A DNA stretch of 64,000 nucleotides. Origin: Thalassospira indica. Lineage in GTDB: Bacteria > Pseudomonadota > Alphaproteobacteria > Rhodospirillales > Thalassospiraceae. The position numbers and the translations under genes were made by a program. Every line of letters starts with the position of its first letter. Positions within the stretch are counted from its first letter, which is position 1. Positions 53,469 through 61,477 of this stretch are shown here, piece by piece. The notes beneath the pieces were generated by a model. It had not been told where the DNA came from. It made no database searches and was given only the letters and a program-made list of their open reading frames with translations. The stretch lies in NCBI RefSeq assembly GCF_003403095.1, contig NZ_CP031555.1, positions 3,970,001 to 4,034,000 of the forward strand. The letters run 5' to 3'.

Positions 53469-53733
53469 AGGGTCAGGACCCATCAATTTGATTTAAATGG
53501 CAGACGTTATATTTGTGAAATCCAAGGAAAAGCCCGCAGGGCGGGTCGGTATCCCGCACAAGGGATTTGACGCCGGAGTTTGCAAATATAACGTCTGTCC
53601 TTCGGATTAACCGGATTTGCACGGGCTACTTTGTCGTAAAACCTTGAAAGATAAATATCTTTCGGCGGCTTTGCTCCGCGTATCCGCACAAATCCGGTCA
53701 ACCATTAAAACCAAATTGATGGGTCCTGACCCT
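53469..53733 (+). repeat. Structured inverted-repeat element, copy 2
   Basis: Equal in length to copy 1 (4788-5052) and inverted relative to it. The closing stem has arms 53470-53490 and 53712-53732. Hairpin A has arms 53501-53515 (CAGACGTTATATTTG) and 53583-53597. Hairpin B has arms 53610-53619 (ACCGGATTTG) and 53689-53698. Relative to copy 1, two pairs change on both sides in the closing stem, two in hairpin A and four in hairpin B, while flanking loop blocks such as GAAAGATAAATATCTT are unchanged. It lies between the convergent Lrp-type gene and Liv-2 operon. Confidence 0.85.
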
Positions 53734-53738
53734 AATCA

Positions 53739-54491
53739 CTAGATGGCAAGGTACTGATCGCGCAGTTCCTCGTTATCCAGAACAGCCTGCGCGGTGCCGT
53801 CGAAGACGATCTCGCCGCTATCCATGATAATCGCGCGGTCGGCCAGTTTCAGGGCTGCAATTGCGTTCTGCTCGACAATAATCGTGGTGATGCCGAGTTT
53901 CTTGACGTTTTGCAGGGTCTTTTCAATTTCCTGAACAATGACCGGTGCCAGACCTTCGTAGGGTTCATCCAGCAGCAAAAGCTTGATATCACGGGCCAGT
54001 GCACGCCCGATCGCCAGCATCTGCTGTTCGCCACCGGAAAGGGTGATGGCTTCCTGTTCCGCCCTTTCGCCAAGACGCGGGAACAGTTCATAGATGCGCT
54101 GGATCGACCAGCCATGCGGCTCGGCAATCTGGGCCAGTTCAAGGTTCTGCTGAACCGTCATGCCCGGAATGATGCGACGATCTTCGGGCACAAGTTGCAG
54201 ACCCAGACGGGCGGCCTGCCATGCCTTCATTTCGTGCAATGGCTGGTGATCAAGCCAGATTTCACCGTGTTTGAGTTCCGGGTCACCCATGCGGGCGAGC
54301 GTGCGGAGTGTCGATGTCTTGCCCGCCCCGTTACGCCCGAGAAGGGCGAGAATTTCGCCCTCGCGGACGTCAAAGGACAGCCCCTGAACGATATAGCTTT
54401 CGCCGTAATAGGCATGGATGTCATAGACCGAGAAAAACGCCGGATCTCCACCCTGTTTACGGACGGGTTCCTGTTTTGGCAAAGCGTTCAT
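53739..54491 (-). CDS. Branched-chain-type ABC ATPase LivF (Liv-2)
   Basis: 250 residues. Walker A GRNGAGKTS, signature LSGGEQQM, Walker B LLLLDEPYEGLAP, and a switch region in TTIIVEQNAIAAL, where Gln-Asn replaces the usual His, as is normal for LivF. The start overlaps the LivG stop by four bases. It is the last gene of the Liv-2 operon and energises import with LivG. Confidence 0.94.
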   Translation of the reverse strand: MNALPKQEPVRKQGGDPAFFSVYDIHAYYGESYIVQGLSFDVREGEILALLGRNGAGKTSTLRTLARMGDPELKHGEIWLDHQPLHEMKAWQAARLGLQLVPEDRRIIPGMTVQQNLELAQIAEPHGWSIQRIYELFPRLGERAEQEAITLSGGEQQMLAIGRALARDIKLLLLDEPYEGLAPVIVQEIEKTLQNVKKLGITTIIVEQNAIAALKLADRAIIMDSGEIVFDGTAQAVLDNEELRDQYLAI

Positions 54492-55249
54492 ACCGTTTCC
54501 CCTCCGAGATAGGCTTCCTTGACCCGTGGGTCGTTACGTACTTCTTCCGGCGTGCCTTCACAAATGATGGCACCCTGGGCCAAGACGCTGATGCGATCGG
54601 CAAGACTGAAGACAACATGCATGTCGTGTTCAATGATCACCTTGGTCATGCCGCGCTCCTTGATCCGTTTGAGCAGATCAATCGTGCGGTTGGTGTCATG
54701 GCGCGACATGCCAGCGGTTGGTTCATCGAGCAGGAACAGTTTCGGCTGCTGGCCAAGGCACATGGCAAGTTCAAGACGACGTTTGTCACCACGCGACATC
54801 GAACCGGCAAGATGATCCTTGTGCTGAAGCAAACCGACATCTTCAAGAAGGTGCTCGGCATGTTCGCGGACTTCTTTTTCCGCAAACAGGCTGCTGAGGA
54901 AGTTCATCTTGAAAATGCCTTCGCGCTTGGCAAAGGCCGGAACCATCACGTTTTGCAAAAGCGACAGTTCCGGGAAGATTTCCGGCGTCTGGAAAACACG
55001 CGCGACACCAAGCTGGTTGATCTCGTGCGGTTCCTTGCCGGTCAGAACCTGATCGCCAAGCAACACACGACCGCGGCTGGGTGCCAAGCGCCCGACAATC
55101 ACGTTCAGCAATGTCGATTTGCCCGCACCGTTTGGCCCGATGATCGCGTGCACGGTGCCTTCCTTGACCCGAAGGTTGATATCGGAAAGCGCCTGCAGAC
55201 CGCCAAAGTTCTTGTCGACGTCGGTGACGTCAAGAATGTATTCGGACAT
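54488..55249 (-). CDS. Branched-chain-type ABC ATPase LivG (Liv-2)
   Basis: 253 residues. Walker A GPNGAGKST, a signature region reading MSRGDKRRLELAM in place of LSYGQQR, Walker B LFLLDEPTAGM, and the switch His in VIIEHDMHVVF. The altered but glycine-keeping signature resembles UrtD-type ATPases of urea/amide importers. Preceded by GGGGGAGG and directly downstream of livM. Confidence 0.93.
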   Translation of the reverse strand: MSEYILDVTDVDKNFGGLQALSDINLRVKEGTVHAIIGPNGAGKSTLLNVIVGRLAPSRGRVLLGDQVLTGKEPHEINQLGVARVFQTPEIFPELSLLQNVMVPAFAKREGIFKMNFLSSLFAEKEVREHAEHLLEDVGLLQHKDHLAGSMSRGDKRRLELAMCLGQQPKLFLLDEPTAGMSRHDTNRTIDLLKRIKERGMTKVIIEHDMHVVFSLADRISVLAQGAIICEGTPEEVRNDPRVKEAYLGGETV

Positions 55250-55252
55250 GGA

Positions 55253-56431
55253 TCAGACCTCCCCCGCCGATGTTTGTTCTTTTTCTTTGGTTTCGTGGGC
55301 TTCGGACTTCGGCTCGGCTTTCTCCCGTTTGGTAACCAGGCGCGTCAGGCGCGTGATACCTTCCATGATGCCACCGGGCAGGAAGATCACGATCAGCATG
55401 AAGACAAGACCAAGGGTCAGGTGCCAACCTTCGCCGACAAACAGGCCAACCACGGATGCCACCGGATGGGCCAGCCAATCGGGCAGGAAGGAAAACGCAT
55501 TGAGCAACACGGTATCGTTAAAGGCCGAGAAGATGTTCTCGAAATACTTGATGATACCTGCACCCAGAAGCGGACCAATCAGCGTACCAACACCGCCAAG
55601 GATCGTGATCAGAACGACCTCGCCCGAGGCGGTCCATTGCATGCGTTCAGCCCCGGCCAGCGGATCGGTCACCGCCAGAAGCGAACCGGCAAGACCGGCA
55701 TACATCCCCGAAATGACAAAGGCGGTCATCAGATATGGACGGGTGCTGAACCCGGTATAACCCATGCGGTTCTGGTTAGACTTGATTGCACGCAGCTTAA
55801 GCCCGAATGGGGACCGGAAGATGCGCAAGTAAATGAAGAACGAAATCAGCATCAGGGCGGCACAGATATAGAAGCCGGAATAGCCGATCCCCTCGATCCC
55901 GAACAGGTTCGGGGTCGGAAGCGATCCGTCATCGACGATGCCCGACATCCGATCCAGAACGCGCGGATCGGCCTGTTCAAGCTGCAGACCGGTTTCACCA
56001 TTGGTGATCGGGGTCAGAACCGAATAGGCGAGGTTATAGGACATCTGCGCAAAGGCCAGTGTCAGGATCGAAAAGTAAATCCCCGAACGACGCAAGGACA
56101 CAAAGCCGATCGCGAGCGCAAACAGCCCTGAGAGAACCGTGCCAAAGATCATGGCCGGAATAACGTTCATCGACAGCAGCTTGAACGACCAGACCGCCGT
56201 GTAGGACCCCACACCCAGGAAGGCTGCGTGACCAAAGGACAGATAGCCGGTCAGACCAAACAGGATGTTGTAGCCGATGGCAAAGATGCCAAAGATCATG
56301 AACTTCTGCATCAGGTCGGGATAGGCCGCCCCGAAGGGCTGCAACCAGATCGGCATGGTCAGAACCACGACCGACAGGATGGCCATAAAGATCATATCTT
56401 TCTTGGGCGAGACGATTTTTGTATTTGACAT
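55253..56431 (-). CDS. Branched-chain-type ABC permease LivM (Liv-2)
   Basis: 392 residues, longer than typical LivM (about 330) because of an inserted periplasmic loop around residues 150-185 and a charged C-terminal tail ([19 protein letters not shown]). Conserved [19 protein letters not shown] and [20 protein letters not shown] are present. It pairs with LivH, whose stop is two bases upstream. Confidence 0.93.
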   Translation of the reverse strand: MSNTKIVSPKKDMIFMAILSVVVLTMPIWLQPFGAAYPDLMQKFMIFGIFAIGYNILFGLTGYLSFGHAAFLGVGSYTAVWSFKLLSMNVIPAMIFGTVLSGLFALAIGFVSLRRSGIYFSILTLAFAQMSYNLAYSVLTPITNGETGLQLEQADPRVLDRMSGIVDDGSLPTPNLFGIEGIGYSGFYICAALMLISFFIYLRIFRSPFGLKLRAIKSNQNRMGYTGFSTRPYLMTAFVISGMYAGLAGSLLAVTDPLAGAERMQWTASGEVVLITILGGVGTLIGPLLGAGIIKYFENIFSAFNDTVLLNAFSFLPDWLAHPVASVVGLFVGEGWHLTLGLVFMLIVIFLPGGIMEGITRLTRLVTKREKAEPKSEAHETKEKEQTSAGEV

Positions 56432-56433
56432 TA

Positions 56434-57450
56434 TTAGCTCTCCATCACGCCCCGGCGTCCCAGCAGACCACGCGGACGGGTCAGCAGAATGACGACGGCA
56501 ACAAGGTAGATGATGATCTGGTCAATGCCCGGGAAGATGTCTTTTACCTCGGTCATGGACGAGAAAGACTGCAAGATCCCCAGCAGGAAGCCAGCGGCCA
56601 CCGCACCGGGCAAGGAGCCCATGCCACCCACAACAACCACGACAAATGACAGCACCAGGAAGTCCATGCCCAGATGGTAATCCGGGGGCAGAACCGGCGT
56701 GTACATCACGCCTGCCAGACCCGCGACCACGGCCGCGATGCCAAACACAATCGTAAAGCGACGTTCAATATTGATGCCCAGAAGTTCGACCGTTTCGCGG
56801 TCGGCCATCCCGGCGCGCACCACCATCCCGTAGGTGGTGAAATGCAGGAAGGAGAACACAAGACCGATGGTGATCAGCGAGAACGCCAGATAAATCAGAC
56901 GCCACCACGGATAAACCACCGCTTCGCCCAAACCAAAGATCGCACCAACGGCAGCAGACCCGGAAACGATATCCGGAGCGCCCTGCGGGATCGGGTTTGC
57001 GCCAAAGGCGGCCTTGACCAGTTCCTGAAGCACGATGGCCAGACCAAAGGTCACAAGAATCTGTTCGGCGTGAGGACGCTTGTAGAAATGCCGGATGAGG
57101 GAGCGTTCCATGACAATGCCGATGAGCAACATCACCGGTATTGCCAGAATGATCGATAACGGCACCGACCAGTCAATGATCGCCGTCCCGGTATCGCCAA
57201 ACCACAGTTCGAGGTAGGGCGTTTCCTTGTAGGCGTCAAAGAAGGTAACCGACTCATCCTTGACCTTGACCGAAAGGGTCAAAAGTTTTTCGAGAGTTAC
57301 CGCGCAAAATGCACCCATCATAAAGATGGCACCATGCGCGAAGTTCACCACGCCAAGCGTGCCGAACACCAGGGTCAGGCCAAGCGCAATCAGTGCATAG
57401 GCACCGCCCTTGTCCAGACCATTCAGGATTTGAAGAAATATAGCGTCCAT
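56434..57450 (-). CDS. Branched-chain-type ABC permease LivH (Liv-2)
   Basis: 338 residues with an added loop at about residues 60-85 relative to ordinary LivH. The N-terminal [20 protein letters not shown] is the family signature; [19 protein letters not shown] and [18 protein letters not shown] follow. The long loop is also seen in amide/urea-type permeases. It forms the channel with LivM. Confidence 0.93.
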   Translation of the reverse strand: MDAIFLQILNGLDKGGAYALIALGLTLVFGTLGVVNFAHGAIFMMGAFCAVTLEKLLTLSVKVKDESVTFFDAYKETPYLELWFGDTGTAIIDWSVPLSIILAIPVMLLIGIVMERSLIRHFYKRPHAEQILVTFGLAIVLQELVKAAFGANPIPQGAPDIVSGSAAVGAIFGLGEAVVYPWWRLIYLAFSLITIGLVFSFLHFTTYGMVVRAGMADRETVELLGINIERRFTIVFGIAAVVAGLAGVMYTPVLPPDYHLGMDFLVLSFVVVVVGGMGSLPGAVAAGFLLGILQSFSSMTEVKDIFPGIDQIIIYLVAVVILLTRPRGLLGRRGVMES

Positions 57451-57518
57451 CAGATATCCGCCGCGTATTCGTAAGGGACTTAGTCAAAAGTCGTACAGGC
57501 CGAGGCCAGAGGGCAAAC

Positions 57519-57546
57519 GGGCCGACCATTGGGAGATGGCCGGCCC
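57519..57546 (-). terminator. Intercistronic hairpin between Liv-2 binding protein and livH
   Basis: GGGCCGACCAT and ATGGCCGGCCC pair with a single mismatch around a six-base loop, 23 bases after the binding-protein stop. Confidence 0.6.
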
Positions 57547-57568
57547 TGCTTGCATCAATTTGGGTGCA

Positions 57569-58930
57569 TCAGACTTGATACGGACCCAGCTCACCGCCGA
57601 ACATGTCGGCCGGATACTCGACCTGTGACCGCGGCACTTCCTTGACGACTTCAAGAAGGTCGAAGTTGGACTGCGGGTTTTCTTTACCACGCACGACCAG
57701 AACATCCTTGAAGCACTGATGGTCTTCTGCACGGTACAGGGTCGGGCCATTGCCCGCGCCATCGAACTCGAAACCTTCGAGCTGTTTGATGACTTCCCAA
57801 GGTGCGAAGGTACCGGCCATTTCGCAGGCGTTTGCATAAAGCAGCGTCTGGACGTAGCAGGTATGTGCAGCCTGGGACGGCGGGAAGCCGTATTCCTGAC
57901 CGAACGATTTCACGAAGGCCTGCGAACCGGCATCCTGAAGCGACCAGTGCCAGTTGGTGGTCCCAAGGATACCTTTTGCAGCTTCGCCAGCACCCTGTGC
58001 CATCAGGCGGGAATACAGCGGAACAACGATTTCGAAGTTCTTGCCATTCACCTGCTTGTCACGCAGACCGAACTGAACGGCCTGGGTCAGGGAGTTGACC
58101 ATGTCCTTACCATAGTGGTTCAGGATCAGGACATCTGCGCCAGAGTTCAGAACCGGGGTGATGTACTGGGAGAAGTCACCTGCACCCACCGGGGTACGGA
58201 CGGTGTTCACAGTTTCCCAACCGATGTTTTCGGTTGCGGCCTTGATCGATTCTTCCTGGGTCCAGCCCCAGGTGTAATCGGCCGTCAGGTGATAGGCGCG
58301 GCGTTCTGCGCCATACTCGTCGAGCAGAACCGGCGCGATCGCCTGACCGGACATGTAAGCGTTAAAGAAGTGGCGGAAGCCATAACGCTTTTTGTCTTTA
58401 CCGGTGGTGTCGTTCGAGTGGGTCAGACCCGCCATGAAGATGACGCCCATTTCCTGGCAAAGACCCTGCACGGCAATTGCCACACCAGAGGACGAACCAC
58501 CGGTGACCATCGCCACATTGTCTTTTTCAATCATACGCTTGGCAGAAGCACGCGCAGCATCGGACTTGGTCTGGGTATCACCGGTCACGAACTCGACTTT
58601 TTTGCCGAGGATGCCGTTACCCTTGAGCTCAAGCGGCTTGATGGTATTGAGCATACCGCCATCGCCTTCGCCGTTGATGTGCTTGACCGCAAGCTGATAG
58701 GCACGCAATTCGTCAGCACCCTCATCGGCATACGGACCGGTCTGCGGTACGTTGAAACCGAGTTTGACACTGGCAGCACTGCCCGGATCACCCCGGAAGG
58801 TCTGGGCGTGCGCGTTCTTGATGAAATGCATCGGGAAAGTGCCGCCGATGAGGGCTGCACCCGTGGTTGCCGCGGATCCCTTCAGGATCGTACGACGAGA
58901 TACATTTCCGATAAGCTTAGTCTCCGACAT
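57569..58930 (-). CDS. ABC substrate-binding protein, amide/urea-like family (Liv-2), Tat-exported
   Basis: 453 residues from the ATG at 58930, preceded by GAGGAAAACC. The twin-arginine signal is VSRRTILKGSAATTGAALIG. The mature domain opens VKLGFNVPQTGPYADEGADE and continues FVTGDTQTKSDAARASAKRM, then GGSSSGVAIAVQGLCQE, which places it with the larger amide/urea/HAAT-like binding proteins rather than LivJ. First gene of the five-gene Liv-2 operon, divergent from the ScfR-like regulator. Ligand unknown; the regulator suggests a link to short-chain acyl or amide metabolism. Confidence 0.92.
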   Translation of the reverse strand: MSETKLIGNVSRRTILKGSAATTGAALIGGTFPMHFIKNAHAQTFRGDPGSAASVKLGFNVPQTGPYADEGADELRAYQLAVKHINGEGDGGMLNTIKPLELKGNGILGKKVEFVTGDTQTKSDAARASAKRMIEKDNVAMVTGGSSSGVAIAVQGLCQEMGVIFMAGLTHSNDTTGKDKKRYGFRHFFNAYMSGQAIAPVLLDEYGAERRAYHLTADYTWGWTQEESIKAATENIGWETVNTVRTPVGAGDFSQYITPVLNSGADVLILNHYGKDMVNSLTQAVQFGLRDKQVNGKNFEIVVPLYSRLMAQGAGEAAKGILGTTNWHWSLQDAGSQAFVKSFGQEYGFPPSQAAHTCYVQTLLYANACEMAGTFAPWEVIKQLEGFEFDGAGNGPTLYRAEDHQCFKDVLVVRGKENPQSNFDLLEVVKEVPRSQVEYPADMFGGELGPYQV

Positions 58931-59132
58931 GGTTTTCCTCCCCAATGTCTTGGGATCTGTTTCAGAGAAATCTGAGGCCTGTTTTTTGGTTCGTTTTTTT
59001 ATCGACCTGACAAAACAATGAGGATCATCTGAAAATGAATCAACACCTAGTTGATATAAAAGAACTTTTTTGTAAATATATAGATGAGATTTGTGAAAAT
59101 TAGTAAATTCTGTCAACAGGTAAGACTTTAGT
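58931..59132. promoter_or_regulatory. Divergent promoter region, Liv-2 operon / ScfR-like gene
   Basis: A T-rich stretch (GGTTCGTTTTTTTATCG) and an AT-rich core at 59055-59110 with TTTGTAAATATATAG and ATTTGTGAAAATT. Repeated TTTGTxAA-like half-sites would suit the adjacent regulator, but no clear operator can be fixed. Confidence 0.4.
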
Positions 59133-60710
59133 ATGGCGCGTCAGGCCCCCATCGGACACCGCATTCGCGGACGGCGAAAAGACATCGGGATGACCCAGAA
59201 TGCCCTGGCGAAGGCGGCGGGTATCTCGGCGTCCTACCTTAATCTGATTGAACATAACCGCCGCTCGATCGGTGGCGGATTGTTGATGCGGATAGCCGAG
59301 GCACTGGAAATTCATCCTCATAGCCTGTCAGGGTCTGAGGAAAGCCGGTTGCTTTCGGATCTGGCCGAAGTTGCATCCGACCCGGTCTTTCGCACCACCC
59401 CGGTCGAAAGCCGCGAATTCCCCGCCATGATTGCGGCCTCACCGGGCATGATCACAGCGTTTTTGTCGCTATATCGCGCCTATCGCAGTGGCCTTGATGA
59501 TATTGACGCGCTGTCCGAACGGCTCAGCCATGACCCGTTCCTGACCGAGGCCAGCCATTCGATCCTGACCCGGATTACCTCGATCCGCACAGTGGCCGAG
59601 ATTTTCGATGATTATGATGATCTGTCACGCGATCAGCGGGCACGCTTTAACGCGACACTGGTGCGCGAATCCCAGCGCCTTGCGGAATCCGCGACCGAAA
59701 TTTTCAACTTCCTTGAACGCGGCGAGGCCGGCCGCCCGGCCGCCAGCCCGGCCGAGGAAGTTGATGATCTGCTATATGACAATGCCAACCACTTCCCCGC
59801 CCTTGAAGACCACGCAAACAAGATGCGCCCGGTGATTGATCCTGATGGCGGGCTCTATCTGACCGATCTGATCAATTATCTGGAAGACACCCATAACACC
59901 CGGATCGAACGCCGCCCGTCCGAGGACTTCCTGACAAGCGGCTATCAGTGGGATGCCAAGAACAATACCCTGCGCATTTCCCGCGCCCTTCCGATCACCT
60001 CGGCGCGCTTTCAGGCGGCCCGCACCATCTGCCGGCTTGAAGCCGCCGACCCGATCAACGAGATATTGGATCGCGCCCAGATTGGCAGCAAAGCCGGACG
60101 GGTTCGCGCATCCGAGGCATTGATATCCTATACCGCCGCCGCACTGCTGTTTCCCTATGACCTGTTTTTGGATGATGTGCGCAGCATGCGCCACGACATC
60201 GAACTTTTGCAGCAACGCTACGCGGCAAGTTGGGAACAGATTTGCCACCGCCTGACAACACTGCGCCGCCCGGGGGCCGAGGGCATTCCGTTCCATCTGG
60301 TGCGCACCGACATCGCCGGAAACATTTCCAAACGGTTCTCGGCATCGGGCCTGCAATTGCCGCGTTATGGCGGGGCCTGCCCGCGCTGGGTGGTGCACGA
60401 AGCCTATACCGCGCCCGAACGCGTCATCCCGCAATTTGTTCGCCTGCCCGATGGCAGTGAATTTCTGTTTGTTGCCCGTGCCTTGCGGTCCGGGGCCGGC
60501 GGATATGGCGTTCCGCGCTCGGTTCATTCGGTGATGATCGGGTGCGACACAGCCTTTTCAAATGATGTGGTTTATGGCGACCGATTATCGCTTGATCGTC
60601 CTGAGTCGGCGGTGCCGGTCGGGATTTCATGCCGCCAGTGCCCGCGCGATGATTGCGCACAACGGGCCTATGAAATGGCCGATGGCACGCCGAAAGCCGC
60701 CAAAAAATGA
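59133..60710 (+). CDS. ScfR/RamB-like transcriptional regulator (XRE + IrrE-like + DUF2083)
   Basis: 525 residues. The N-terminal XRE helix-turn-helix is MTQNALAKAAGISASYLNLI, followed by EHNRRSIGGGLLMRIAEAL. The middle contains an IrrE-like segment (SARFQAARTICRLEAADPIN) without the HExxH metalloprotease motif, as is typical for this family. The C-terminal DUF2083 domain has cysteines in YGGACPRWVVHEAY and SCRQCPRDDCAQRAY. Relatives (RamB, MccR, ScfR) sense short-chain acyl-CoA and control acetate or propionate use. It is divergent from Liv-2 and followed by a CrbS-like acetate-type sensor locus, which fits that theme. Confidence 0.9.
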   Translation: MARQAPIGHRIRGRRKDIGMTQNALAKAAGISASYLNLIEHNRRSIGGGLLMRIAEALEIHPHSLSGSEESRLLSDLAEVASDPVFRTTPVESREFPAMIAASPGMITAFLSLYRAYRSGLDDIDALSERLSHDPFLTEASHSILTRITSIRTVAEIFDDYDDLSRDQRARFNATLVRESQRLAESATEIFNFLERGEAGRPAASPAEEVDDLLYDNANHFPALEDHANKMRPVIDPDGGLYLTDLINYLEDTHNTRIERRPSEDFLTSGYQWDAKNNTLRISRALPITSARFQAARTICRLEAADPINEILDRAQIGSKAGRVRASEALISYTAAALLFPYDLFLDDVRSMRHDIELLQQRYAASWEQICHRLTTLRRPGAEGIPFHLVRTDIAGNISKRFSASGLQLPRYGGACPRWVVHEAYTAPERVIPQFVRLPDGSEFLFVARALRSGAGGYGVPRSVHSVMIGCDTAFSNDVVYGDRLSLDRPESAVPVGISCRQCPRDDCAQRAYEMADGTPKAAKK

Positions 60711-60828
60711 TCCGATGAGAGCTTTCAAGCAACGTCTTATCTATACCACCCCAAAGTAGCATTATCATTCAGCCCGTAAGCCGTTAGGATTGGGAATATA
60801 AAAATCCAAAAAATCGGGGAGAACGTCC

Positions 60829-61212
60829 TTGAATGAGAGACCAAAGGTCTTGATTGCCGAAGACGAGGAAACCATTGTCGAATCACTCAGCTTTCTGATG
60901 GAAAAGGAAGGCTATGACGTCAGTGTTGCAACAGATGGCCGTACGGCGATTTCGATGATTGCGCGCGATATTCCGGACATGGTTTTACTTGATGTCATGA
61001 TGCCCGTTTGCGACGGGTTTGAAGTCGTGCGCGCAGCGCGTAACGATCCCAACACCCGACAAATGCCCATCATGATGCTGACTGCCAAAACCCGCGAGGT
61101 GGATCGCCGCAAGGGGCTTGAACTTGGCGTTGATGATTTCGTCACCAAGCCGTTTTCCACGCGTGATGTTGTGTCCCGGGTCAAGGCCCTGCTGGAACGC
61201 GCCGCAAACTGA
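60829..61212 (+). CDS. Single-domain CheY-like response regulator
   Basis: 127 residues from a TTG start at 60829, eight bases after GGGGAG; the nearby ATG is out of frame. The receiver has EDEE acidic residues near position 11, phospho-acceptor Asp55 in MVLLDVMMP, Thr in MLTAKT and Lys in FVTKPF. There is no output domain, so it signals by protein contact. The symporter-kinase gene starts 265 bases downstream, making it a likely phosphorylation partner. Confidence 0.9.
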   Translation: MNERPKVLIAEDEETIVESLSFLMEKEGYDVSVATDGRTAISMIARDIPDMVLLDVMMPVCDGFEVVRAARNDPNTRQMPIMMLTAKTREVDRRKGLELGVDDFVTKPFSTRDVVSRVKALLERAAN

Positions 61213-61252
61213 AACGCGGCCCGCGTTCCGCATCAACTGGCAGGAGGCCCCC

Positions 61253-61474
61253 ATCACACCGCCACGCAAACTTACCGAACGTGCGCTTGTTCTGATGCTG
61301 GTGGCCCTGTTCATCTGGCTGCCGCCGATTGTGGGGATGTTTTCGCTTGATGGCACGATCCTTGGCCTGCCGATCCTGTTTGTCTATTTCTTTGTCGGAT
61401 GGGCGATTTTGATTGTGCTGTGTGCCGTTCTGACCCGCGCACTGCGCAGTGCCGCCCAGATCGAGAGGAAATAG
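61253..61474 (+). CDS. Small two-helix membrane protein with apparent AUC start codon
   Basis: 73 residues if started at the ATC at 61253, which stands five bases after a perfect AGGAGG. No ATG, GTG or TTG occurs in this frame until the ATG at 61295, which lacks a ribosome-binding site and would cut into the first helix. Sequence begins (M)TPPRKLTERALVLMLVAL and has helices near residues 10-30 and 37-58. It ends three bases before the symporter-kinase start, so it may be an accessory subunit of that protein, like the small partners of some solute:sodium symporters. Alternative: an ATG miscalled as ATC. Confidence 0.65.
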   Translation: MTPPRKLTERALVLMLVALFIWLPPIVGMFSLDGTILGLPILFVYFFVGWAILIVLCAVLTRALRSAAQIERK

Positions 61475-61477
61475 CCG

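Noticed and set aside
54308..56131. 607-codon plus-strand frame opposite livG and livM of Liv-2
   Set aside because: Both minus-strand genes have full ABC motifs; the long antisense frame reflects the absence of certain codons in them and shows no family features.
57719..58975. Plus-strand frame opposite the Liv-2 binding-protein gene
   Set aside because: It is the shadow of a Tat-exported binding protein with a strong start; no domain is visible.
59772..60527. IrrE metalloprotease activity in the ScfR-like regulator
   Set aside because: The HExxH motif is absent from the IrrE-like segment, so no protease function is claimed.
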